The notes below the pieces were generated by a model that saw only the letters and a program-made list of their open reading frames with translations, ran no database searches and had not been told where the DNA came from. This document shows, piece by piece, positions 1 to 8,747 of a stretch of DNA of 64,000 bases. The DNA is from Myxococcota bacterium. GTDB taxonomy: Bacteria; Myxococcota_A; UBA9160; UBA6930. The stretch covers positions 39,628-103,627 of the forward strand of contig JANQFK010000060.1 in NCBI GenBank assembly GCA_028277885.1, in the 5' to 3' direction. Every line of letters starts with the position of its first letter. Within the stretch, counting starts at the first letter, position 1. The position numbers were made by a program, and so were the translations under genes.

Positions 1-423
1 TGGACGCGGCAGGTGATCGACGAGTCCATGCGGCTCTTCCCGCCGGTCTGGGGCATCGCCCGGGCCGCGAAGGAGGGGGACGTGCTCGGCGGCTACGAGG
101 TGCCGCCGGGCTCGGTCGTCTACCTGAGCCCCTACGCGACCCACCGGCACCCGGACTTCTGGAGCAACCCCGAGGGCTTCGACCCCGAGCGCTTCGCGCC
201 CGAGGCCGTCGCCGCGCGCCACCGCTTCGCCTACTTCCCCTTCGCCGGCGGCCCGCGCGTCTGCATCGGGAACAACCTCGCGCTCCTCGAGGCGGTGCTG
301 ATCCTGGCGATGGTGAGCCGGCGCTACCGCGTCGACCTGGTGCCCGGGCACCCGGTGGAGCCCCAGGCGGTGATCACCACCCGGCCCCGCCACGGCATCC
401 AGGTGACGCTGGCGAAGCGCTGA
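1..423 (+). CDS. Cytochrome P450, C-terminal fragment (5' end outside window)
   Basis: The frame is open from the first base of the window, giving 140 C-terminal residues of a heme-thiolate monooxygenase. The K-helix ExxR pair is E8/R11 (ESMR), the PERF-type motif is DPERF at about 61-65, and the heme loop FAGGPRVCIG at about 81-90 supplies the axial cysteine C88. These are family-diagnostic, so the family call is firm. The substrate cannot be told because the recognition helices lie upstream of the window. It converges on the hydrolase that ends 1 nt downstream on the other strand. Confidence 0.95.
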   Translation, partial: WTRQVIDESMRLFPPVWGIARAAKEGDVLGGYEVPPGSVVYLSPYATHRHPDFWSNPEGFDPERFAPEAVAARHRFAYFPFAGGPRVCIGNNLALLEAVLILAMVSRRYRVDLVPGHPVEPQAVITTRPRHGIQVTLAKR

Positions 424-424
424 C

Positions 425-1234
425 TCAGGGCGCGCGCAGGAAGCGGCCCAGATCCCGCACGACGGCGCTCTCGATGCCGTGACCGCCGTCGTGGGGGCGG
501 AAGACCACCGGGAAGCCGTGGCGCTCGAGCAGCCGCTGCATGGTGCCGGCCGCCTCGAAGCCCACGACGCGGTCCGCGCGACCGTGGGAGATCAGCACCT
601 CGGGCCGCTTCGCTGCGGGCCGGGCGAGCTCGGCCGCGGAGTCGAGCAGCACGTAGCCCGCGACCGCGGCGACGCGGTCCGGCGGCGGATCGAGACGGCT
701 GGCCACGTCGAGGGCGAGCATCGCGCCCTGGGAGTGGCCCCCGATCACCAGGCTCTCGGGCGCGTAACGCTCCCGAACCCGGGCCACGAGGCCGAGCACT
801 GCCTCCCGGGCGCGAGGCAGCTGCCGGGAGGGCTCCGGGGGGCCGTCGGGCCGGGGCTCCTCGGCGAAGGGCTTCGGCCAGTCCCCGTCGAAGAACTCCC
901 ACCACATGGCGCCCTGGCCCGAGGCGTGGGGCAGCACCGCGGTGGGCAGCACGAAGCGGGTGGCGTCGTCGACGAGTGCGCCCGCGAGGGGGACGTAGCT
1001 GGCCCCCTCGGCCCCGTAGCCGTGGAGGAAGACCACGGCGCGCCCGCCGCGCCGCTCCTCGGGCATGCGGCTCACCACCTCGTACTCGAGCCCGTCCCAG
1101 GACGTCGCGAGCACGCCCTCGAGGCTCGTCGCGCGGGTCGCCTCGGTGCCGGGGCGGGCTTCGGCGTTGCAGGCCCAGAGAGCGGCCGCGGCGAGGGCGA
1201 GCGCCAGGCGCCCCCACCGGGACGTCGCGACCAC
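425..1234 (-). CDS. Alpha/beta-hydrolase (carboxylesterase/phospholipase type), predicted lipoprotein
   Basis: A 269-aa serine hydrolase starting with GTG. The N-terminus is a hydrophobic signal ending in LWAC (C22), a plausible lipobox, so it is probably lipid-anchored outside the cytoplasmic membrane. The oxyanion HGYG motif is near residue 71, the nucleophile elbow GHSQG places S168, and D221 (HGRAD) and H252 (GGHG) complete the triad. Order and spacing match the phospholipase/carboxylesterase group. It starts 4 nt after the DUF899 stop and is the last gene of a leftward four-gene operon headed by an ArsR regulator. Substrate unknown. Confidence 0.85.
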   Translation of the reverse strand: MVATSRWGRLALALAAAALWACNAEARPGTEATRATSLEGVLATSWDGLEYEVVSRMPEERRGGRAVVFLHGYGAEGASYVPLAGALVDDATRFVLPTAVLPHASGQGAMWWEFFDGDWPKPFAEEPRPDGPPEPSRQLPRAREAVLGLVARVRERYAPESLVIGGHSQGAMLALDVASRLDPPPDRVAAVAGYVLLDSAAELARPAAKRPEVLISHGRADRVVGFEAAGTMQRLLERHGFPVVFRPHDGGHGIESAVVRDLGRFLRAP

Positions 1235-1238
1235 GGGC

Positions 1239-1886
1239 TCAGTAGCTCCGGCTGGGGAAGAAGTCGCCGCGACCCTCGGGCGTCAGGTCGAAGAAGCTCC
1301 AGACCGGCGAGAGCAGGTCCATCATGCGGCCGCCGTCGGGACCGAAGGCGCACACCGAGTAGAAGTGCCGCAGCCCCCCGGCCCCGCGCTCGAAGACCGA
1401 CACCCCGGGCAGCTGCCCGCCGTCGTCGTTCTCGAAGCCGAGGTCGCGCTTGAGCGCGGTGTCCCCGGCCCCGACGATCCGCAGGCGGTCCCAGCCGCGC
1501 TCCCGGGCCCAGGCGTCGAAGCGCTCGACGTCGCCGGCCACCAGCACGGCGAAGTTGACGCGCTGGGAGAGATGCTCGACGGCGCCCGCATAGCCGTCCG
1601 CCCACATCGTGCACATGGGGCACGGGTCGGCCTGGGCCTTGCCGAACATGAAGTGCATGAGCACCAGGGGCTTGTGGGGATCCGCGAAGAGCTCCGAGAG
1701 CTTCACCGGCGCCACGCGCCCCTCGCGGAGCTCCTCGAACACGAGGTCCTCCACCGCGGTGTCCCGGGGCAACGCACGGCGCAGCTCGGCGACGCGCTCG
1801 CGCTGGTCGCGCAGCGCCACCTCGGCCTCGTGGAGCGCCTTGCGGGCGGCGCGGTACTCGCTCGATGCGGTGGGATGGTCGGTCAC
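1239..1886 (-). CDS. DUF899 thioredoxin-like protein
   Basis: A 215-aa protein of the DUF899 group, thioredoxin-fold proteins of unknown substrate. The longer upstream frame has no coding character. The chosen GTG at 1886 has a strong GGAGG seven bases upstream and overlaps the stop of the SRPBCC gene as GTGA. A helical N-terminal segment precedes the fold. The redox-type CPMC motif is at C89-C92, and a C-terminal segment with FGPDGGRMMDLLSPVW and a FDLTPEGRGD-like tail is typical of the family. These proteins often sit beside ArsR/SRPBCC pairs, as here. Confidence 0.85.
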   Translation of the reverse strand: MTDHPTASSEYRAARKALHEAEVALRDQRERVAELRRALPRDTAVEDLVFEELREGRVAPVKLSELFADPHKPLVLMHFMFGKAQADPCPMCTMWADGYAGAVEHLSQRVNFAVLVAGDVERFDAWARERGWDRLRIVGAGDTALKRDLGFENDDGGQLPGVSVFERGAGGLRHFYSVCAFGPDGGRMMDLLSPVWSFFDLTPEGRGDFFPSRSY

Positions 1887-2335
1887 GGCGATTCCTCCGG
1901 TCGGGTGGCGAGGCTCCCGAGGAGCCCGTCCAGGATGCGCGCCCAGCCGCCGGCGTGGCCCGCGTAGGCGTCGCTCTCGGGCAGCTCGTCGTGGACGAGG
2001 ACGAGCCGCGTCTCCTCCGTCCCGGCGGGCTCGAAGGAGACCGAGAGCCGCGTGCGCTGCTCGCCCGGCGGCATCCAGTCCGAGATCCACAGGAAGACGA
2101 GGCGGCGGTCGGGCTCGATCTCGAGGATCTCGCCGTGCTGCCGGTAGTCGCGCTCGCCGTGCATCACGATCTCGAAGCGGCCGCCGACGCGGAAGTCGAG
2201 GCTCACCGAGGCGCGTCCCATGCCCTCGGCGGGTCGCATCCACTCGGCGAGGCTCCCGGCGTCACACCAGTGGCGGAACACCTCCGCGGGCGGGGCGGGC
2301 AGCACGCGCTCGAGAACCAGGGGCGGCCGTGCCAT
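1883..2335 (-). CDS. SRPBCC / AHSA1-family protein
   Basis: A 150-aa START-like domain protein (activator of Hsp90 ATPase homologue 1 type). It opens with the strand-helix pattern LVLERVLPAPPAEVFRHWCD, has the GGRFEIVMHG turn and ends in a long C-terminal helix with GGWARILDGLL. The fold binds hydrophobic ligands, and no ligand can be assigned. Its ATG overlaps the ArsR stop (ATGA) and its stop overlaps the DUF899 start, so all three should be translationally coupled. The ArsR-SRPBCC pairing is very common and suggests regulation by the adjacent repressor. Confidence 0.9.
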   Translation of the reverse strand: MARPPLVLERVLPAPPAEVFRHWCDAGSLAEWMRPAEGMGRASVSLDFRVGGRFEIVMHGERDYRQHGEILEIEPDRRLVFLWISDWMPPGEQRTRLSVSFEPAGTEETRLVLVHDELPESDAYAGHAGGWARILDGLLGSLATRPEESP

Positions 2336-2721
2336 CAGCGACGCCTCCGGCGGGGGCGGCGTGGCTCGCGGCGCTTCTCGCGACGCAGCAGGGCGTCGAG
2401 GGCGTCGAGCCGCGGCTCCCAGAAGTCGCGGTAGCCGAGCGTCCAGGCCGCGGCCTCGCGCAGCGGCGCGGCCTCGAGGGAGAGCCGGTGCTCGCGACCG
2501 TGGACCTCGCGCCGCACCAGCCCGGCGCGCTCGAGCACCCGCACGTGCTTCGATACGGCGGCGAAGCTCATCGGGAAGGGATCGGCGAGCGCGCTCACGG
2601 TCGCGGCGCCGTCGCGCAGGCGCCCGAGGATCCGCCGCCGCGTCGGGTCCGCGAGGGCGGCGAACACGGGGCCCAGCCGGTCGTCGGCCGGCTCCTCGCG
2701 GGCGGGGGATCGTTCAACCAC
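2335..2721 (-). CDS. ArsR-family winged-helix regulator
   Basis: A 128-aa regulator starting at GTG 2721. The core FAALADPTRRRILGRL followed by SFAAVSKHVRVLERAGLVRR is the ArsR winged helix with its recognition helix. No metal-binding cysteine cluster (CxC) is present, so it is probably the non-metal ArsR subgroup that precedes SRPBCC genes. The start was chosen because the upstream frame is not coding-like. A near-perfect palindrome overlaps the start, consistent with autorepression. It is the first gene of the leftward operon down to 425. Confidence 0.9.
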   Translation of the reverse strand: MVERSPAREEPADDRLGPVFAALADPTRRRILGRLRDGAATVSALADPFPMSFAAVSKHVRVLERAGLVRREVHGREHRLSLEAAPLREAAAWTLGYRDFWEPRLDALDALLRREKRREPRRPRRRRR

Positions 2722-2734
2722 CCGGTTTAACGTA
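2712..2734 (-). promoter_or_regulatory. Imperfect palindrome and -10-like box over the ArsR start (putative operator)
   Basis: GTTCAACC (2712-2719), spacer ACCC, then GGTTTAAC (2724-2731) form arms matching at 7 of 8 positions. The minus strand also has a TACGTT -10-like hexamer at 2729-2734, seven bases before the GTG. An ArsR dimer bound here would block both promoter and start. This is inference from symmetry and position. Confidence 0.45.
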
Positions 2735-2783
2735 CGCCGGGCCCGGGAGCCCCGCAACCCGGCTGCGGGGCGGCTCGGACGCG

Positions 2784-3030
2784 TTGCATTCGCCGGACGA
2801 TCCGGTCTCGGGCGTCTCCGGGATCGACACCGCCGTGGGCGCCCTCGAGCCCAAGGCCGACATGCTGGAGGGCAAGGACGACGCCATCGAGATGAAGCTC
2901 GACGGCCTCGGGGTGGACGCCCTCGAGGTGAAGGCGGCCGACCTGGGGACCGCGGTGGCGGACGTGAAGGCCGAGTTGGTCGAGCCCGGAGGAGATGGGC
3001 CGAAACCGGCACATCGCGATTCTCCATTGA
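2784..3030 (+). other. Coiled-coil-like coding remnant upstream of amt (367-bp gap 2722-3088)
   Basis: No annotated-quality gene fits this gap, but the frame from TTG 2784 reads as a heptad-like helix (for example KADMLEGKDDAIEMKLDGL, then LEVKAADLGTAVADVKAEL) until about 2985. The frame then runs open into the amt gene. A +1 shift near 2985 would bring a TGA at 3028-3030. It could be a small coiled-coil protein with a lesion, or chance in high-GC DNA. The regular spacing of L, E, K and D makes chance less attractive. No promoter was recognised. Confidence 0.3.
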
Positions 3031-3088
3031 GGTGGGGGGCGCGGCGCGTACCCTGTGCCGCTTCCACACCACCCGGAGGAGCATCGCG

Positions 3089-4360
<1,272 letters not shown>

Positions 4361-4373
4361 GAGGCTACGGCGT

Positions 4374-4484
4374 CTAGCGCGTCGTCCCGCCCTTGGCGTG
4401 GCAGGCGGAGCGCTTCATGAAGGTGACGCCGCCGCCGACCTCGCAGGCCGGTGGTGTCCTACCCCGCGGGTATAGCGCCTCCAC
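4374..4484 (-). CDS. Possible 36-aa Cys-containing ORF or gene remnant
   Basis: A short minus-strand frame from GTG 4484 to TAG. It ends in a cysteine-bearing segment with C-E-V-G-G-G-V then KRSACHAKGG, a spacing seen in small secreted or periplasmic proteins (C, about 12 residues, C, AKGG). There is no clear SD. It may be the 3' end of a gene whose 5' part is lost in this decayed stretch. Function unknown. Confidence 0.25.
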   Translation of the reverse strand: MEALYPRGRTPPACEVGGGVTFMKRSACHAKGGTTR

Positions 4485-4521
4485 CTCTGCCTGGTGACGT
4501 GCCCAGGTGAGCAGAGTGCAG

Positions 4522-4626
4522 ATGGAAGCATGCTCGAGGTGCGGGGGAATCTTCCCGCTGGATCAACTGATAGAGGTGAAAGACGGTCGGTGGCTCTGCA
4601 ACGGGTGCTGGGAGAAGGAGGACTAA
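4522..4626 (+). CDS. 34-aa two-knuckle zinc-ribbon miniprotein
   Basis: A complete small ORF from ATG 4522 to TAA 4626. It has two CxxC knuckles, CSRC at residues 4-7 and CNGC at 28-31, separated by a 20-residue strand-like segment (PLDQLIEVKDGRWL). That is the geometry of a treble-clef or zinc-ribbon unit. It ends in an acidic tail WEKED. In-frame GTG codons at 4507 and 4516 are alternative starts. No strong SD is visible. The Cys spacing is hard to obtain by chance, so it is probably a real gene or the preserved end of one. Partner unknown. Confidence 0.5.
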   Translation: MEACSRCGGIFPLDQLIEVKDGRWLCNGCWEKED

Positions 4627-4709
4627 CCGACGCCCAGGCACGGGGACCCGGTCCCTGGCCCCATGCCAGGGCACGATCCCAACGAATCGTAGTCAGGTTT
4701 CGCTCTCAC

Positions 4710-5015
4710 TCACGATCGCTGCCCTGACGGCCGCCCCGCCCCATCCACCGGCACCTCGTGGAGCCCCGCCGCCTCCTCCCGGTCCACCTCCCAGGCGTAG
4801 CACCTGGGGGCCATGGGATGGCCCTCCAGGTCGATACGAGAACCTCGCCCTCCCAGACCTTGTCGCCCTGCAAGGTCTCGACGACGCGCTCGCGGCCGAC
4901 GAGCGGCCTGAGGGGCAGCCACTTCCGCGCGGAGGTGCGTCCGTGAGCCAATCGCTTCGAACAGCGGCACGATCAAGGGCCGCTCGTCGCGTCCTAGGAC
5001 TTCATCCGGGAGCAT
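4710..5015 (-). pseudogene. Frameshifted hypothetical gene
   Basis: Two minus-strand frames each carry part of what reads as one protein. One frame gives LGRDERPLIVPLFEAIGSRT and later IDLEGHPMAPRCYAWEVD through to the stop at 4710. The neighbouring frame supplies the middle (WLPLRPLVGRERVVETLQGD, KVWEGEVLV). Joining them needs one shift near 4940 and a compensating shift near 4835. No family was recognised. It is either a decayed gene or an assembly error, and the second decayed gene at 5180-5802 favours decay. Confidence 0.4.
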
Positions 5016-5054
5016 CCCGTTGGTCCCCCGGACGGCAGCTATCGACCCGACGTG

Positions 5055-5098
5055 GAAGCCGGCTCCTGAGGCGCCCGTGCGCCACAGAAGCCGGCTTC
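5055..5098. repeat. Nested perfect hairpin
   Basis: An outer stem GAAGCCGGCT (5055-5064) pairs perfectly with AGCCGGCTTC (5089-5098). Inside it GGCGC (5070-5074) pairs with GCGCC (5079-5083) around a CCGT loop. It lies between two decayed genes and has no T-run, so it is not a standard intrinsic terminator. It could be a bidirectional 3' structure or a repeat element. Confidence 0.5.
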
Positions 5099-5179
5099 GA
5101 GGTGCAGCGTTTCTCGATTCATCTGGAGGACGCTAGGCCTTTCGGAAGAACCTGACTTCACCTGAATGGCAACCGCGAG

Positions 5180-5802
5180 TCAATCAGATCCCGCATGGTC
5201 GCGCTTCTGGACGTCGATCAACACAAACCCTTGCCGCGCGAGCTCGTCGACTAGACCTTCGATCTCCTGAGTCGTGACGTGAAGGGTGACGATCGCTGTC
5301 TCTGCTGGCCTGACGTACTGCGAAAGCCCGATCAGCGTGTAGCCTGCCTCTGCGCAAATCCCCGCGGCATCGAGAGGCTCTCCGTCCCCGGCTGGTTCCG
5401 GACGCTGGAGAGTGATCCGGGTTCCGGTCACCTGGCATGCGATGCGCGCGAATGCGCCGAATATGTCGGAGTCCGTGATGACTCCGACGAGTTGCCCGCC
5501 ATCCAGGACCGGAAGCCCTCCGAAGTTCCCTCGAGCATCTGGATCGCAACGTCCTCGAGGTGCGTCCTTGGGCTCACCGAGACGACCCGTCGCGCCATGC
5601 ATTCACCGACCCTACTGTCAGAGAACTCGCTGCAGCCCGCTCGCAACAGATCTCGCTGCGACACAATGCCTACCATCTAGTCCCCACGAAGCACCGGCGC
5701 CCGCCGAAGCTTCTTCGATAGGAACAACTCGTGCGTATCCGAACAGAGGTCCGAGTCCTTGACCGTAACCGGGTTGCGGGACATGAAGTGCCTGACGATC
5801 AT
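5180..5802 (-). pseudogene. CBS-pair plus ACT-like protein, broken by an in-frame TAG and a 1-nt deletion
   Basis: Reading from ATG 5802 gives the first CBS repeat (VRHFMSRNPVTVKDSD...). An in-frame TAG at 5677-5679 then interrupts it, immediately before MVGIVSQRDLLRAG, the conserved end of that repeat. The second repeat begins VGECMARRVVSVSPRTHLED. At the G-run on plus-strand 5528-5530 the frame shifts by one base and continues as NFGGLPVLDGGQLVGVITDS, and an ACT-like tail (TAIVTLHVTTQEIEGLVDEL) runs to 5180. Restoring one G gives GAG GGG AAC. Intact relatives are adenosyl-ligand-sensing regulators. It lies 190 nt downstream of the kinase gene on the same strand. Confidence 0.8.
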
Positions 5803-5991
5803 TGGCGATAGCCCTCCCGTCTGCGGGGGCTCTTGGAGTGCCACGGTATCGGCCAGCCGCGCAACGGGCCTGAAGGACTGCTTGACCGGTCTGGAGGGTC
5901 CCGGGGGCGAGAGGGTCGTTGACCGGTGCCTGGATCCCCGTTTCCACCTTCAGGCGTTGCCAGTACCGCACGCTGCTTGCTTCAAGGAGGG

Positions 5992-8157
5992 CTAACCCCC
6001 GAAAGGCTCGATCTGCTCGCCAAGCAGCTCGTTGATCTTGCGCTCCAGGGCTCCTCCCGAGAAGGGCTTTGAGACAAACGAAACACAATCTCGGCGCAGG
6101 TCCAGGAGACTGAGGTCGCCTTCCGTGTATCCCGATACGAACAGGATCTTGAGCTCGGGTCGCTCCTGTGCGAGCTCCGCGGCGAGTTGCGGGCCTGTCA
6201 TGCCCGGCATCACCACGTCCATGATCAGCAGATCGATCCGTCCAGGCTCGTTGCGACTCACCGATAGCGCCAGGTCGGGAGATGCCGCCGTGAGTACCCG
6301 AAGCCCCTGGCGCTCGAGCTGTCGGCTCACGGAGCTCAGCACAGAAGGCTCGTGGTCAACGAGGAGCACGACGGCTCCTCGCCGCGCCTTGGAGATCGGC
6401 AGCGGTTCGCGCCCCTTCTTCGCGTCCGCAGGCGCTGCTAGCCCGAGGAAGACTTCGAAGCACGATCCCTCTCCCAACTGGCTCGTGACCCGAATGTGGC
6501 CGGCCCACCGGCCGACGATGCCGTACACGGTCGCGAGCCCGAGCCCGGTCCCACCCGCCCGTCGCGTAAAGAAGGGCTCGAAGATGTGGCGAATCGTCTC
6601 GTCGTCCATCCCTCGACCGTCATCGGCGATCTCCAGGCGGATATGGGGCCCGGGCGAGGCACCCGGGTGTCGCAGACAGTCCTCCTCGGACACGTCTACC
6701 GTAGACACGGCAGCCGTGATCGTGCCTCCCTCCGGCATCGCCTGCTGCGCGTTCATCACGAGATTCACGAGGACCTGCTCGAGCTGCGACTCATCGCCTC
6801 GTGCGGGCGGCAGCGGCTCCTCACCCGGCTCGACTTGCAGCTTGACGTTCGCCCGCAGCAGGCGACGCAGCAGCCCTTCGATCTTCTTCAGCGTCGCCAC
6901 GACGTCGACACTCTCGGTTTGCGGCACCTCGCGACCAGAGAAGGTGAGCAGCTGTGCCGTAAGGCTCGCCGCCGCCTCGCCCGCCGCCCCGATCTCCTCG
7001 ACCAATTCCTCCACCGGAGCGTCTGCGTCGGCGCTGAGAAGCTCGCAGTTCGCGAGGATGACAACCAGGAGGTTGTTGAAGTCGTGCGCCACACCGCCCG
7101 CCAGCCTACCCAGCGCCTCCAAGCGCCGCGCCTCAGCGAGTTGGCGCTCGAGGGATGCACGTTGCGCCTCGGCTTCGTGTCGCGCCGTGGTGTCGCGAAG
7201 CACCAAGTACACCCGCCGAGAGCCGTCCTCCATCCGCACGAGCCGGGGGTTGTATTCTATCCAGCGGCTGTTGCCATCGCGGTGTCGAATGCGTCTCTCT
7301 ATCGGTCCCTCGGCCTCGCCCGAGCGGATTGCATCGAAGTGGACTGGTGGACGGTCGTCGCTAGGAGGCATGAGATCCGCAAGATGGCTCCCAAGGACTT
7401 CATTGGTGGCCTGGCCCAACACGGACTCGGCGGCCGGGCTACACTCGACCACGACGCCGGAGCTGTCGAGCGCAAGGATGACGTTGGGGGACTGCTCCAC
7501 GAGCCGGGCATAGCGCTCCTTGCTCTCTGCCAGCTCCTCGTCGCGCTGTTCCAGGATCCCGAACGTGGCTCCAGAGGCGCGCGCGGCGACGCTAATGAGC
7601 GCACCCGCCGCAAGAATCTGGACCGCATGGACGAAGTATAGATCGGAGAGGGCACGCCTCGGCCCCGCCTCAGGCAGCACCCCCTGCCATTCTCCCACCG
7701 CAAAGAATGAGAGCGCCAGGAGGCACAGCGTCGTCCACGCTGCCGTCTGGCCCGCTGGAAGGGTGATCCCAGCGGCGACGAGGACGAGAAGATAGATAGA
7801 GGCGCCAGGGGTATCGATGCGCCCTGCCATGTAGATCGAGAGGCTGGCCGCGGCGAAGACGAGTGCGGCCGCGATGTGAGCAGCAAGAACGAGGTGGCGA
7901 CGTCGCAACGCGACGTGGCCCGTGATCGCGAGCAGCGTGACGAACCCGACCGCCAGGATCCGCCCGCGACCTGCTCCAATCGCGATCTGGAAGACCTCCG
8001 AAGCTCCTGCAGCCAGTACCGCGATCCACAGGAGTGCGTTCAATAGATGGGATGCGACATTGTCTCGCTGGCTGCGAAACCGAGGAGGCCTGAAGAATCG
8101 AAGCCACTCCGTCGACGTCGGGGGCTCCGCAGACGCCTGATGTCGTGTTGACCGCAT
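5992..8157 (-). CDS. Membrane hybrid sensor histidine kinase with PAS and receiver domain
   Basis: A 721-aa protein. About six membrane helices lie between residues 37 and 195, then a PAS domain (about 212-328). The HisKA domain has the H-box GGVAHDFNNLL (H358). The ATPase domain carries N465/N469 (VNLVMNAQQAM), the G1 box DDGRGM near 512, FEPFFT near 526 and the G2 box [11 protein letters not shown] near 536. The receiver (596-716) has the phosphoacceptor D647 (LLIMDVVMPG) and K697 (SKPF). Its acidic pocket reads VDHEPS, with H602 where Asp or Glu is usual. No separate regulator gene follows, only the CBS pseudogene. GC and codon choice are lower than in the flanks. Confidence 0.93.
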   Translation of the reverse strand: MRSTRHQASAEPPTSTEWLRFFRPPRFRSQRDNVASHLLNALLWIAVLAAGASEVFQIAIGAGRGRILAVGFVTLLAITGHVALRRRHLVLAAHIAAALVFAAASLSIYMAGRIDTPGASIYLLVLVAAGITLPAGQTAAWTTLCLLALSFFAVGEWQGVLPEAGPRRALSDLYFVHAVQILAAGALISVAARASGATFGILEQRDEELAESKERYARLVEQSPNVILALDSSGVVVECSPAAESVLGQATNEVLGSHLADLMPPSDDRPPVHFDAIRSGEAEGPIERRIRHRDGNSRWIEYNPRLVRMEDGSRRVYLVLRDTTARHEAEAQRASLERQLAEARRLEALGRLAGGVAHDFNNLLVVILANCELLSADADAPVEELVEEIGAAGEAAASLTAQLLTFSGREVPQTESVDVVATLKKIEGLLRRLLRANVKLQVEPGEEPLPPARGDESQLEQVLVNLVMNAQQAMPEGGTITAAVSTVDVSEEDCLRHPGASPGPHIRLEIADDGRGMDDETIRHIFEPFFTRRAGGTGLGLATVYGIVGRWAGHIRVTSQLGEGSCFEVFLGLAAPADAKKGREPLPISKARRGAVVLLVDHEPSVLSSVSRQLERQGLRVLTAASPDLALSVSRNEPGRIDLLIMDVVMPGMTGPQLAAELAQERPELKILFVSGYTEGDLSLLDLRRDCVSFVSKPFSGGALERKINELLGEQIEPFGG

Positions 8158-8204
8158 CGCCTAGGAGCCGACTGCTCCTTGTTGTCTGCCTCCAGAAAGA
8201 CCAC

Positions 8205-8218
8205 TGGACGAACGTCCA
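8205..8218. promoter_or_regulatory. Short palindrome upstream of the hybrid kinase
   Basis: TGGACG, spacer AA, CGTCCA. The site is 48 nt upstream of the kinase start and has dimer-operator geometry. Function is inferred from position only. Confidence 0.3.
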
Positions 8219-8253
8219 ACGAGGGTTCTGAGCTAAGCCACCCGCTCCCAAGG

Positions 8254-8285
8254 AGCTCGCCGGTTGGCAGGTCTCCCGGCGAGCT
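8254..8285. repeat. Perfect 10-bp inverted repeat with 12-nt loop
   Basis: AGCTCGCCGG (8254-8263) and CCGGCGAGCT (8276-8285) are exact reverse complements. The hairpin lies in the divergent gap between the kinase and the zinc-ribbon membrane protein. There is no T-tract. It could be an operator, or the residual terminator of a lost gene. Confidence 0.45.
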
Positions 8286-8747
8286 ACACCAAGGCTGACG
8301 TAGTTTCCGAGGAGGGGCAACCAAGCGTTGCACACGAAGCGGGCGGAAGTTCTGGAGGGGATCCAGGGAGGGGTCGCCCCAGAGCGGGAAGCGCGAGGAG
8401 ATGCCGCCGAGACGGTCCGGACCGCTTCATGTGCACACTGGGCAGGAAACCTGACGCACCCGTTCGAGGGAGCGACGTGCGAACTGACGCAGCTGAACGG
8501 CGTTCGCGAGCAGACCCGGGCGAGTTGCTAAGCCGTGGCGACCGCGACGGGCTCCTCTGGGCGCTCCGGGTCGCGGGCATCGTCGCCTTCACGGTGGCGG
8601 CAGCGAACGGGTGGCGGCCCTAGACGCGGCGCCAGCTTGGCCCCTCCACAGACTTGCGGCGGACAGTCAGGAGTGGCTCGAACTCGCTCAGGGCCCCTAA
8701 GGATACGACTTGCGTCCAAGAGCCTGGATACGCCAGAATTCCTCGGC

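Larger units (their letters stand above)
8158..8747. other. 590-bp divergent intergenic region
   Basis: No convincing gene was found between the kinase start and the rightward membrane-protein gene. Short open frames are present. One rightward frame ends in a membrane-helix-like stretch, LLWALRVAGIVAFTVAAANG, stopping at 8623, which may be a remnant. Two inverted repeats near the kinase start are listed separately. Confidence 0.4.

Noticed and set aside
3008..3030. Sigma-54-like GGCAC spacing upstream of amt
   Set aside because: The second element (GC at -12) is absent at the required distance, so nitrogen-type promoter evidence is insufficient.
4494..4727. A 77-codon plus frame over the zinc-ribbon ORF
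   Set aside because: It is in another frame and lacks the CxxC pairs. The 34-aa frame fits better.
5618..6088. A 156-codon minus frame overlapping the kinase 3' end and the CBS pseudogene
   Set aside because: No motif. The frame conflicts with the CBS gene, whose domain residues are clear in other frames.
8264..8623. A 119-codon plus frame in the divergent gap
   Set aside because: Only its last 25 residues look like a membrane helix. The rest has no SD, no family and poor codon pattern.
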